Positions 46,141-57,290 of a stretch of DNA of 64,000 nt are shown in pieces; the stretch's first letter is position 1; each line of letters begins with the position of its first letter. The notes under the pieces were generated by a model, which had not been told where the DNA came from, did no database searches, and saw only the letters and a list, made by a program, of their open reading frames with translations. Both the position numbers and the translations under genes were made by a program. This stretch comes from Echinarachnius parma (lineage: Eukaryota > Echinodermata > Echinoidea > Clypeasteroida > Echinarachniidae), in the NCBI GenBank assembly GCA_037951105.1, contig JBAMJV010008237.1, positions 1-64,000 on the forward strand. The letters are read 5' to 3'.

Positions 46141-47965
46141 TTAAAGGGATCTAGTAACTTGGTCAAAATCAACAAAACTTACTTAGAACTCTAGCAGTTC
46201 TCTCATACCTTGTTGTATTCATATTACCAATAGAGGCATTGAACATGTTCCAGTTTTCAAATTTCTATTTCATTATGAAGATATTTATGATTGAAATGTT
46301 GAAACTTGAAACTAAGTCCTCCCTGGGAGCATTTTAACTATGTACAGAGCTATGGCAACGCTCGAAATTAACTTTTTTTGCTGGTGGCCCGGTCGGGCCA
46401 GTAAAATTAGTATTTTTCCAATTTTGGTGGCCCGAAACCAAAATCTACTGGCCCGAAGAAAATAAAGAAAAACAAAAGAAAAAATGAGAAAATTCATAGC
46501 ACATTCAAAACTGTGGAAAAGTGGAAAATTCACTGTTATTATACAAATTTGACCTCAACATTCTGTGTAAATGCCATGTGAAAATCTCAGACAAATAACA
46601 TGTTTTTAAATTGTGGTGTTTTAAGCTAATAATTGTAAGTCAAAACGCCGATTCATCGGCTGCAAACATTGACAAGTCACCGATCATATGATACTGTATC
46701 CGATTTCGAATATGGCAAACATGATTTGTTGAGTTTTACATGCATAACAAATTTGATTGATAATGGAAATTTGTACTTATATATCAGACTTTTAATCTCA
46801 CAATTCCGTAGAATATTGTTTTGAAACTTGTCATGAATGACACATTTTTCAAATTGTGGTGCTATATTTGTAAAACTGTTAGTCAAACATTTATAAATTC
46901 TTCGTGAACTTACGGACACAGACCCAGTCACAACATCGCAACACAAGACGTAGACAATGCAGACCCATCCACACAACATAGGCTATGTTGAATTTTACAT
47001 GCGAACCAAATTTGATCGATTATTAAAATATCCTCTCACATTTCAGACTTTTAACCTCACTTTTCCATGGATTATTGTTTATAAACCTCACATAAATTAA
47101 ATATTTTCAAATTGTGGGTTTTTGTTGTTAAAATTTTGGTGTCAAACACTGATGAATTGATCGTAAACATTCTATGCTCACGTAAATTTATATGCATGCA
47201 CACTCACTGCATTCCATATTTGGAATTGGAAAGCTCCATTCACAAAACGGGGGTGTGGGGATAAACAGAATGGAAAACAACACAAATTAAACTTTTACAA
47301 ATCGGACAACATTTCTCTAAACTTATTTCCGCAAGTATAGCAAATATTATTCTTAATATTTCCTATTATTTATTCAAGTTTTATATACAAACTGAACTGA
47401 TAACAGAATTAATTTGTTTCCTTTTACCTATCCCAAGTGGAACATGCTGTAAAAATTTTATGGGGATGGGGGGCGGGGCAGAAATAATGCTAATTATAAT
47501 AATTTGCGCCTTTTAATTTTCTAAGCTGTCGGCAGAAGAAGAAAAAATCGCACAAAACTGTTTATTATTGACCCCTCTTTCCTCTCTTTTTAAACCACAA
47601 ATCAAGTATTTTCTGTGAGGTATCAAATTTGCAATAAGGACCATAATATTGTGCACAATTGTTTCAACATTTGGTGGCCCGATCGGGCCAGCAAACATTG
47701 GAAATATGAGTTTTTTACTGGCCCGACAGCAATTTTTGGTGGCCCCGGGCCATCGGGCCTGTGCTAATTTCGAGCGTTGGCTATGGCAATGATTAAACAA
47801 ATATCACTTTGCATTTGTTGCTAATAACTGTGGCCATAAAACATCCATTAAACATGTATGTATTTTCACACATTACTCAGCGGACATATCACAGAAATAG
47901 ACATTTGATCAACCCTTTATCAGTTTTTGCACACGTCAACAATGTTACTACATGGATCCCTTTAA
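46141..47965 (-). mobile_element. AGGGATCTAG-family MITE (copy 7, reverse) split by a larger element
   Basis: Host-element sequence lies at 46141-46355 and 47780-47965, with TTAA at both outer ends. Between them is the CAACGCTCG element, so the MITE was there first. Confidence 0.85.
46356..47779. mobile_element. CAACGCTCG-terminal nonautonomous DNA transposon, copy B (1424 bp)
   Basis: The inverted ends CAACGCTCGAAATTA are perfect over 15 bp and flanked by the 7-bp direct repeat GCTATGG (46349-46355, 47780-47786). The subterminal GGCCCGGTCGGGCCAG and GGCCCGATCGGGCC blocks match copy A in opposite orientation. The 1.1-kb core is AT-rich with three diverged direct repeats (GAATTTTACATGC...AAATTTGAT near 46732 and 46990). 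No transposase frame. Confidence 0.88.
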
Positions 47966-49620
47966 AGTGGATAGGGAAAGGGGAAGGACTCATACATACA
48001 AAACATATGTGCTGTCTGGTTTAATGCTTTGCGCAGGATAAATTGCCCTCTAAGATAATCATTTTTGTGGATCTAATTTATGGAGGGGTCCTTTGCCCAT
48101 CAAAGTACAATCCCATGCCAGGTTGTGCATGCACACATGGGATATACATGAATACATTTCTACTCTAAAATCATACAAACTTGTATTTTTTCAGCTACAT
48201 GAAGCTCTTTGAGCGAGGATAAATTTATCTATGGAGAATTTTGACTATGAAAATTTAAACATTTTGACACATTTTAGAGCCCGCCTTCTAAGTAACATTG
48301 CAAATGCCCATGTAAAGTTAACTAAATTGGAGAGATCCAACCCATTAATCAACATTTATGAAGCTCACATGAGACACTGTTCTTTAAGGTTCTATATGTT
48401 CCAACAAAACGAAGGCATCTCTAGGAGATTGGGCATTTCTGTGAGTGTGTGTTGCCCCAAGTTATGGAACAGCCTGACTTTGTATAAAATGTGAAAAGCA
48501 GAAGCTGTAAGTACATGAAATTCTATGTTTAAACTTCTTTGTACAAGCCTTTTCATAAATAGGATTGTTTTTATTAATCAAAAGTTGAAATAATATCACC
48601 TTTGGGGCAAAAAACACAGAATTTAACACCAAATTCTATGAACACACTAATTTCATATCTCAAGTAGATCGAGCTATAATCTGTACTTCGAGAAATATCC
48701 ACAGTTTGTGTTTGTGTAAGAGCATGAAGTTCCTTTATAATGTGTATGTACTATGCCATACTCTGATTAATGTACACGTGTGTCCAAGCGTTAATTCACC
48801 ACGCAAATGGGATTTCAATGCACGCGTTCCTATCTCACATGCTATGGTAGCCTTCAGAGGACTTAACTCAATTAAAAGCATGACTAGCCCATCCTAACCT
48901 TTGTGAAAGGTGTGTGTACATGGATGACTAAAACAGACGTTTTTTTTAACCATCATATTGCTATCAGCTGTACGTTCGTACTTAAGTAATTCAATTACAT
49001 GACAAGGACAAGGTATGAATGATTACTAGCATTAATAAATGTGTCTTTGACCCAAATTTATTTTATTTTTTTTCAATCTATAGTACATAATATAACTAGT
49101 CCATTACAACCTCTCTGCATGGTGTGTGTTAAGGAAGTATGACTAAAACGGGTATACCCCAAAACAGGCTTTTTAAACCTCAAATTACTATCAGCACAGA
49201 AGTTTGTAGTAACTCAATTGCCAAGCAAGGTCGTGGTATTGGATGACTAGTAGCATTAATAAATGTGAATATGAACTGAATTGGCCTTTCAACCCTCTGA
49301 AAGGCCCCAATATAATTTGCACATGTTCACTGTGTATAAAATACAATGCCATTTCAATTTTGTATTTATTCATTTTTATCGGAAGAGTAACTGGCATTGT
49401 GTCAGAATGAGTGTGACATCTTTTTTGTAATTTGATTGATTGATTTTATTTATTGATTTTGAATTTAGTGTTATTAAATGTATTACGACACATTATTGTG
49501 TATTACGAAATGTATGTCAATGAAGATTGAATCATTACAGTAGTGAGGGTTCTAGATGAAAAAGCCATGTACAGTCAAACTTGTCTATAAAGACTGCCCA
49601 GCAGAGAAAAAATTAATATT
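47966..49620. other. Intronic DNA, no recognised gene
   Basis: An open frame at 48231-48494 ends VCCPKLWNSL, loosely like the tail of LINE ORF2 proteins, but the rest matches nothing I know. Two related segments around TTTTTAACCATCATATTGCT (48943) and TTTTTAAACCTCAAATTACT (49171) suggest a 230-bp duplication. Confidence 0.35.
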
Positions 49621-49625
49621 TATTT

Positions 49626-49770
49626 TTTGGGGGCTACTTTTAAGCTTGCCTGCAGGAAAATAACACTCTAAAAAAAAATTTGCGTTGAACTGAATGCAAA
49701 TTTACAGGGGCTCTTTTATGATTTTTCTGGGCTCTTTGTGGCATTTCAGGGGCCAATTCGCCCCAAGCCC
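49626..49770 (+). repeat. Dispersed GGGGGCTCTTTT repeat, second copy
   Basis: GGGGGCTACTTTTAAGCTTG through a GCAAATTTACAGGGGCTCTT string to AATTCGCCCCAAGCCCC, co-linear with 5785-6010 but without the five-fold 21-bp expansion. Confidence 0.75.
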
Positions 49771-49845
49771 CGTGTATTTTTCTCACTGTTGCCCAGGAGA
49801 GACATTTAAAGTGGTGACAGGTTCTAGGGGGACGAGAATAGCCTG

Positions 49846-50083
49846 GGCCCAAATTCATAAAAGCCTGCTAGCTTAGTTCCTTGCTAAGTCTATTTTGGAT
49901 GACGTCGCTAAGATTTAAACACAATATCTTTTAGTTGCTAACTAGGGTTCAAGTTGGTACTCAAAGCTTACCAAGCTAACCCTAGTTGGGAACTAGGAAA
50001 ACTGTTTGTTGCTCATTAAACTGCACATTCAATATATACTTAGCAAGGAACTAAGCTAGCAGGGTTCTATGAATATGGGGCCG
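49846..50083. mobile_element. MITE with GCTAGCTTAGTTCC ends (about 238 bp)
   Basis: The left end has CCCAAATTCATAAAAGCC, then TGCTAGCTTAGTTCCTTGCT. The right end has AGCAAGGAACTAAGCTAGCA, then GGGTTCTATGAATATGGGG, its inverse. Terminal inverted repeats exceed 40 bp. No clear target duplication. Confidence 0.85.
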
Positions 50084-50244
50084 GGTCAGTGGTCGCACGA
50101 GCAGTTTTATACCAGAGTTATTTGAATAAGAATTATGAGTATATTTTTACTGGGGTTATTATTGCATTAGTATAGAGCTGTTTTATCTTGAAGGCCGTAT
50201 GTGAAAATAATTCACCAGATGAATCATCAGTCAGGCAATGATGA

Positions 50245-50560
50245 TATACATTCATGTATACAGCAGGCCTATATTAGGACTTTATTGCAGAGTGTACTAC
50301 AGTGGCGTAGCGTGGTCGAACTGAATGGGGGCACGCAAATAATCGCGGGGAGGGGGGAGCCGTACGCTTTTCTTTATTTCTTCAAAGATTTGCCCCTTAA
50401 GGTCTCTACTTTGTTTCCCTTCAAACTATTGGGGGATAAATTCATGTACATACATTCATGTATACTGCAGGACTATATCAGGACTTTATTATAGAGTGTA
50501 CTATGTAGATTTCAACAATGGCAGAGCGTGGTCGAACTAATGGTGGGGTGGGCGGCTCGC
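50245..50560. repeat. Two copies of an approximately 210-bp direct repeat
   Basis: TTCATGTATACAGCAGGCCT and TTCATGTATACTGCAGGACT (near 50250 and 50455) each run into TAGAGTGTACTA or CAGAGTGTACTA and then GTGGTCGAACTAATGG or GTGGTCGAACTGAATGG. Confidence 0.75.
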
Positions 50561-51380
50561 ACATTATTGGGGGGGGACACACCTTAGATATTTCTTTATT
50601 TTTCAAAATGTTTTCCATTGTTTTTCTCTTAAAATTATTAGAGTTGGGGGCACTTCACATATCCCCCATGCCCCCCCCCCCCCCCCCCATAGCTATGCCA
50701 CCTGTGTACTATGTTGGTATATGAACCCCCCAATGCCCCAATAATGTATCAATATTAACCCACAATAATGGCAGATTTCTGTGTGTGCAGTATAACAGTA
50801 ATAAATCCTCAATGAAGATAATATCTATCCACATTCTATGGCCCATTGCAGTCAGCTGAGTCACATTTATATTTTTATCATTACTACCCTTGTAAATTGT
50901 TTTATTAACATATATTTTCCAATGATGTCATTGGCTCAAAACCAAAAACAAAACGGTAATATCACAATGTGTCATTTACTATCCCATATCTTGTAAGAAA
51001 GAGAATAGGAAACACCAATGCTGATATTTGTTGACGGTATGAGGACCTTTTTGATGGCTTGTCTGTTTTGTCCTTCATATTCTAACCACACCATTCTTGA
51101 ATGTTGCATTTTATTTGGATTTTGTTCTAATTTTGTTTTATTTCCTTTTTACTTACATGGAGGAGGATACACTTGCAAACTTCCCCTCAAAGATAAGCAT
51201 TATAATTGATTTTGTTTACATTTTCAGTTGATAAGATAACCTTATGTCTGCAATGATGACGCTCTTTTCAAATATGTTTCTATAAGTGCAAGTAATACAG
51301 GTCTAAGATAAATCTCAATTATTCAGGCTGTTTCACTAATTATATGCTTTCCTTTTCTTTTCTTATTATTACGACTGCAG
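50561..51380. other. Distal intron before the last exon
   Basis: A C18 tract lies at 50671-50688. The final 60 bases are pyrimidine-rich and lead to the CAG acceptor. Nothing else was recognised. Confidence 0.5.
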
Positions 51381-51566
51381 GTCGGTGAGAAGATCCGTGT
51401 AATACTGGACTGCGAAGACAACTACCTGGCGTTCGAACGCGGCTACGAATTTCTGGGCGTGGCATTCCGTGGTCTCCCAAACGAGAAACTCTACCCATCG
51501 ATCTCCGCGGTCTACGGCAACACGGAGGTGACGATGGTTTATCTCGGTGAACCGTTGGATGGATGA
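51381..51566 (+). CDS. FBXO45: FBXO45-type F-box/SPRY protein, terminal coding exon
   Basis: It encodes the last 61 residues and a TGA stop (51564-51566). [44 protein letters not shown] are close to vertebrate FBXO45 over the whole length and end, as in the family, with PLDG. This is the C-terminal strand region of the SPRY domain that packs against the exon 1 part, so both exons are needed for a folded domain. The acceptor CAG|GTC is in phase 0 with the donor at 1930. No frame defect is visible here. A 181-codon antisense open frame (51369-51914) is a shadow of this GC-richer exon and its 3' flank. Confidence 0.97.
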   Translation, partial: VGEKIRVILDCEDNYLAFERGYEFLGVAFRGLPNEKLYPSISAVYGNTEVTMVYLGEPLDG

Positions 51567-52330
51567 CGAATGGTACAGACTCCGGTCAAGTGAATGGAAG
51601 CAACGGACAAAAGATAAGAGAAAATGCTTCTCTGAACAAATGTAGCAAACAAATGCAGTCATGAGTGTCTTTTGAAGACCACCGAAGGCTACATGGAGAT
51701 GATGCTGGACCTTGGGAAAAGACGACAGAAAATTCTTGGAAAGTAACTGTAAGAAACAACGAAAGCAGTCGTCTGTGATTTTCAAAGACCACCCGAGTCC
51801 ACAGACAAAATCAAAAGTGGTCTTTACTCTCAGATAGTCTGTGGCAACACCAACACGCATGTGGCAAGGATGTAGCCTCTGAGAACCACTGGTTGGATAC
51901 AAAAAAACTACCAACTCTGCTCCCGGGAACGTAAGACAATGAATGAATTGTAGTCAATCCTGTCTACAGGATTTGATTACAGACCACCAGAGGAAACGAC
52001 AATCAAACTGAGCACTGGCATGATGAAAGCTCCATAAAGTGTATGGTCGTTACAAACTAGACAACGGACAAGTATTACAGCGAATCATTCATGAAGCTTT
52101 GTGGTAGAAAAGGGGCTTACTCTTTACAGCTTTTTTGAGAAAAAACAAAAGTAATTGCCACACCAAAGTATCTGAAGATTTCCTTGGTGTATTAATCGAC
52201 CGTCAAGTATATGTGACTTACACATTGCCATGTATAACAAACATGTAGCTGCATAACCTATGAGTATTTCTCTTTTTTAAAAGAAAAGATTCTTGTATTA
52301 AAACTTGGGTAATACCTAGTAGCCTAGATA
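51567..52330 (+). other. Probable FBXO45 3' UTR (end uncertain)
   Basis: It directly follows the stop codon and is less AT-rich than the intron for the first 500 bases. It contains two related segments of about 110 bp (ATGCAGTC...AAGACCACCGAAGGC near 51651 and AAAGCAGTC...AAAGACCACCCGAG near 51762). An ATTAAA at 52298-52303 is a possible polyadenylation signal; AATAAA at 53338-53343 is an alternative. The true end cannot be decided from sequence. Confidence 0.4.
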
Positions 52331-53972
52331 GAAGGGACAAGACAACACTGTATACAAAAATCAGTTTATTAGGTTTTCATATTCTGTACATAGCCATATT
52401 ATACGCCAGAGAGTTTCTATATTATACTGCATACCAGTGTGTGATCAGGGTCTGTACTCTGAAAGCCGGTGTGACAAAAGCGCACAAGTCGTCCTGAAAA
52501 TATTATCTGGGACTTTCAAAATAGCAATGCTATTAAAAACAAGACTTTTTCAAATTCTAGTGGCCCAAAATTGTAGTGGTCCAAGGCCAGTAGGCCTTTG
52601 CTAATTTTTAGCCCTGACTATAATAGACAGGATTTGACAGTTGACGCTAGCACTTGCCTAGGGCAATTTAAATTTGATGTCGGGCAAGAAAAATTTCATT
52701 AAAGGGTACCATCACCACAAAATAATATTCTTAGAAATGAAAGGTAACATCTTTAGTAGTCCATTCCATCAACAAGTTCACAAAAATATGTTTCCAGGAA
52801 GAAAAAAATATAATTGGAAAACGCATCATTCTGAAGCACGCGTTCACGGGTCTGCATGTACGAGACTACTTTGTCCAGAGCGAACGAATCATCCGGGATT
52901 CTATTGTTTCCAAACGTACGCGTGAATAGCATTGGCGCACTCGCAAATTTTTGGCCCGTACGGAACCAGGAAATAATAGTGGTTCCGTAAGTGGGGGTAA
53001 TTAATTGCTTTGTTTATGAATTACACAACCCTTTGTGAAATGTTGGGTATCTATTTGATATCAAAAAACGGTACCAAAACATATAATAATGTGTTGTTCT
53101 TTGCCTGGTGGTCCCCTTTAAGGGTCTTGTTTGGATGCCCGATCAGGTTGCTAAATTATTGGTCAACCACGAGAAGAAAATGTAATTCCTTGCATTTTAA
53201 TCACATCTAGATGTAAGAGGGCATTAATCAGCCCAAGTTCAAACCTGAGCTGCGTCTCTGCAGTCTCCAATGGTGACAAACAAAAACAACATAATGGATG
53301 AAAAGCATCTGTAAAAATCAAATAATATAATGATAATAATAAAGAATGATGATTCCATAAACTGAAACGTAGATCACGTGATTAGCAGCCAAACCTGGCA
53401 CTGGCCAAATTGGATATGAATGAATAACATAAAATAGACATACTGACTGTAAAGTAAAAGTAAAAGTAATTCTTAGGGGTGGTGGAGCGGGTCGGGGGAG
53501 TGCGGCAGTTAAAACGTTCATCGCCTATAAAGAATTCAATGAAATACCTGTATACCTCAGCTATTCTGGTTTATAAGTATGTGTGTATAAAAGATGATTT
53601 TGGCGAGTTACTCTCTAAGATTTTATTTGTCAGACATTGTATTTTGTAAACAGACATTTATCATCATTCGTGTATTTGTGTATACCTGAGAGATTCGTGC
53701 TGCATGTCATAGTGTTTTTCAAAAACAGCATTATTTTCTTGGATAACAGAGAGAATATATATCAACTTTATTATTTTATGTCTTTTACAGAGATTATGTG
53801 TATTATGCTAAAAATAGTGTTGAAAGTATCTGTTGTTCTAATTGTAGAGTCAGAGAATTATGTTTTAGTGGTATTTTTGGCACTTAAAGAGCTGAATTTG
53901 TGATTCTCTATCATTCACGCAAAATTGGTGCAAACATTCATGAATTTCTGATCTAGCCCTTTGATTGCACCA
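52331..53972. other. 3' flank with repeat fragments
   Basis: A fragment related to the GGCCCGATCGGGCC family (AGTGGCCC, GGCCAGTAGGCCTTTGCTAA) lies at about 52555-52700. No gene was recognised. Confidence 0.4.
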
Positions 53973-55661
53973 TTAAAGGAGAAATTCAAAGGGAATAGAA
54001 TCAAGTTATTATGGTTTATTTTATGATAGAATGAGTTATTAAAGCAATTTGTGCAGTTAACAAGTCATGAAAGTGTTCAGTTTCATGTTTTATGAAAATA
54101 AAATTTTAGTGAATTGACCCTCCCCTTTACCATGAAATCGGCACAGCAAAGTGGCTCTGTGCGTGACGTAAGAGCCGGGCTTTGCGCTCCCGACAGCTCA
54201 AGCTCGAACGGCGATCTACACGCAAATGTTCATAGAGTGGACGCAGTTCTACTCTCTCAAAACGATTGAATATTGCCTGAATAATCAATATCTGACACAC
54301 AGTTGTCCTCCCATGTCCTGAAACATATCCTAATGTCAATATTCATGTCATTATTGGCATTGAAAAAGTGTCAATCTCGGTAAAATAACTGTTTACAACT
54401 CACCATTTTGCCGAATTGTTGTTCATATGTACACGGAGATAGTATGAAAAACAAATCTATTATAGCTGTGTTTCAAAACAAAATTACCTAGTAGAGTCAT
54501 GTTCCGAGCTAGAATTGCCTTTGTTATAACAATATATAATATTTCTTATCCATTTCAATATGTCAATAACTGGTATAATTACATAGAATAGTGTATTTCT
54601 CACCGTTTTGTTTTGGTTCGTTTCGTAAAAGTTTCGTCCATTGAGAAATTTCATGCAAGCGCACGATCGTATACCCGGCCGTATACTATGCATATTGTGT
54701 ATGTTATTGAACTAAAAGTAGTTCCAGCGTATGCGCTATATTCGAAGCTTTCTACAGTCCACACGATCACGATCTCGCTCTAGAATTACATCTGACAGTT
54801 CAACATGGATGAAGAATTTCAACAAAACAGCCTGTTAATGGACTTCGAAGTATCCGTGGAGGAGCAAGCTAGCTAGCTAACACGTGCACTCGTTTGTTTT
54901 GATGCGCGCGCAGGAAATGTAAATCCGCCAGCGCTATCAGCCGTATAGGTAATGCGGTTGCCAATGTTCAGAGAAATCGCGGATGAATCGTAACAACACA
55001 GGTGATCGCGAATCTAATTCACTCGACTTTTCAAGCTAAACCATGAAACTAGCCATGATATATAGATCGACTAAAGTAATAACTATTCTTCGTTTTTTAA
55101 AATTTCATTTGTTTCCGTAATGGAAGTGGTAAATTCTCCGTCTGATATGTCAAAGTGAAACTACATGTTGGTAAAAAATCGCCTGCTCCCAAATCTGTGC
55201 AGGCCTACTGCACGACACAGTCGTATAGTTTTCCCTTCTTTTTTCACCTTTTTCAACTTTTTTTTTGTCACAAACAATACATTTGTTGGAATATCATGAT
55301 GAAAATATAAATGAGAAGCAAATTACAAACAATGTAGTATTATAATTTATTCTTGGTAGGGAAAAATAGCACATAAGTTGAAGCTTGTATTTCCAGCCTG
55401 GTATATTATACGCTTATCTACATACGACCGCGGCAGCCGCCTGGGCTTCAAGCCCGGTTCTTACGTCACAGCTAAAGGCCGTTTCGTGTAGCGATTGAGC
55501 GAATTTGTCCCTGGGAATAGGGTGATGTTTTCACCCTAATTTCGCTTTTATGGAAGCGTTATATTGTTTGAATGTCAGTCAAGCTCATTCTATGGCTTAT
55601 AAGCTTTCTGTAGATATGAATATCGTCATATTTAGGGGTTTTCTTTGATTTTCTCCTTTAA
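53973..55661. mobile_element. TTAA-flanked DNA element with AGGAGAAATTCAAAG ends (1689 bp)
   Basis: TTAAAGGAGAAATTCAAAG is at the left and the inverse of TTAAAGGAGAAAATCAAAG at the right. A further inward pair, GTGACGTAAGAGCCGGGCTT (54163) and AGCCCGGTTCTTACGTCAC (55451), shows long diverged inverted arms. Termini and TTAA target fit Kolobok/T2 elements. The core is CpG-richer than its flanks, with no recognised transposase. Confidence 0.8.
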
Positions 55662-56150
55662 AAGGTCATCGCACTTTACAAACTGTATCCATGGAACGAT
55701 GGGTTAATCTTTCAATCAGGATGTTGCATCCAGAAGTTTGAAACCAATAAGCAAATTTTATGTATCGTGCTACATCTTGGTTAAAATACATTGATACGAG
55801 ATACCGGTTAACACAGATAGAAAACTGGTTTACAATTTACTGATTTTGAATTAATGGATGCGGCATTGGTGACTAGAGTGGAAGCTAGTAGCAGCCGTCT
55901 CTGTTTGCTCTATAATATCATAATTATATACGGGAAATCACAAATGAACCACCAAATGAATTGCAATTTCCAATTTACTACGTCCTGTCAAGCTTGGAAT
56001 TTAGCTCTAGATGAGATGGCCTTATAGTGGCTTCATATTTGTTCATGAAGCCACGAGGTATAGCTTATCAAGTCATTTACATTGCTGGTGATATACAGTA
56101 TATCAGCCTGATGGAAGGGTTAGATTTCAGGAGAGTGGGTGTTAAGTTGT

Positions 56151-56247
56151 TAACCCATTCAAGACCTTTTGATGTTGATATAACATGCATTCTCCATAGA
56201 CCATTGTTCAAATTATTTGGGAACTAGTCCCGACTCCTGAATGGGTA
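56151..56247. mobile_element. Short hairpin-type repeat, copy 3
   Basis: TAACCCATTCAAGACC at the left, CTAGTCCCGACTCCTGAATG then GGTA at the right. Same ends as copies at 2225 and 31704. Confidence 0.55.
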
Positions 56248-56418
56248 AGATGAGACGGGTTGGCGGCCTGTTGGGTAAGGGGATTTAGAAGGGGATTAGA
56301 GTCAAATGGGATGGGGATTTAAGTCAAATGAGAAGGGATTTAATCAATGTTAAAAGGCAATTTAAGTAAAATGGGGTTGGAAAAAGTAGAGGGGGTAGTT
56401 TGGGTAATGAGGAGGGAT

Positions 56419-56794
56419 TTAAAGGGACTAAGTAACAGTGTCCAAAGCCTCAAAATCCAATTTGAATTCTAGAGGTTCCCTCATACCTTGTTGTATTCGT
56501 ATTAACAATAAAAGCGTGGGACAGGTTTCAGTTTTTAAAATTTCCCTTTCGTTAAAAAGATATTTATGATAGAAATGTTCAGATGTTTAATTATCCACTG
56601 GTCCGCGAAGACCGTGTACAAAGTGAGTGCAATGAGTTAGTGAATATCACTTTGCATTTTTGCTCATTACGCGGCCATATAACGTCCATTTAACTTGACA
56701 TTTTCACTCCACACCCACTGGACATATCAGATAACATTGTATCAACCACTCATCACTTTTTGCACATGTAAACAAAGTTACTAGATCCCTTTAA
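56419..56794 (-). mobile_element. AGGGATCTAG-family MITE (copy 8, reverse, 376 bp)
   Basis: TTAAAGGGACTAAGTAAC is at the left and GTTACTAGATCCCTTTAA at the right. The interior reads in reverse (CCAAAGCCTCAAAATCC, TTTTTGCTCATTACGCGGCC). Confidence 0.9.
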
Positions 56795-56914
56795 GTAATG
56801 TTAGAAAATGCTTTTTATAGGTAAAATGGGAGTGGTTCAGTTAATGAGAAAATGTTTGACTACGGGCAGTGATGTTACCTAGGTGACAACTAATAATGCA
56901 GTGAAACCTTGTTA

Positions 56915-57290
56915 TTAAAGGGATCTAGTAACTCTGTTGATGTGCAAAAAGTGATGAATGGTTGATAAAATGTGCATTTTTGTGATCCAATATGCCCACT
57001 TAGTAATGTGTGAACATTTCACATTAAATGGATGTTTTATGGCTGAGTAATGAGCAAAAATACAAAGTGATATTCGCGAACTCATTACACTGACTTTATA
57101 CACAGTTATATCTTTCCAGTGGATAATTAAAAGTCTGACCAGAAATATCTTGTTAACAAAAGGGAAATATAAAACACTGAAACCTGTTCTATAGATGATT
57201 ATATTGGTAATACCAGAACACAACAAGGTATGAGAGAACCACCAGAGTTCTCAGTTAGTTTTGTAGATTTTGACAATGTTACTAAATTAA
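56915..57290 (+). mobile_element. AGGGATCTAG-family MITE (copy 9, forward, 376 bp)
   Basis: TTAAAGGGATCTAGTAAC is at the left; the right end has decayed to GTTACTAAATTAA. It lies 120 bp from copy 8 in opposite orientation, so the pair can form a long imperfect hairpin if co-transcribed. Confidence 0.87.

Noticed and set aside
48231..48494. 87-codon frame ending VCCPKLWNSL, possible LINE tail
   Set aside because: Only the last ten residues resemble a LINE protein; insufficient to call.
51369..51914. 181-codon antisense frame over exon 2
   Set aside because: Shadow of the conserved + strand exon; no homology on -.
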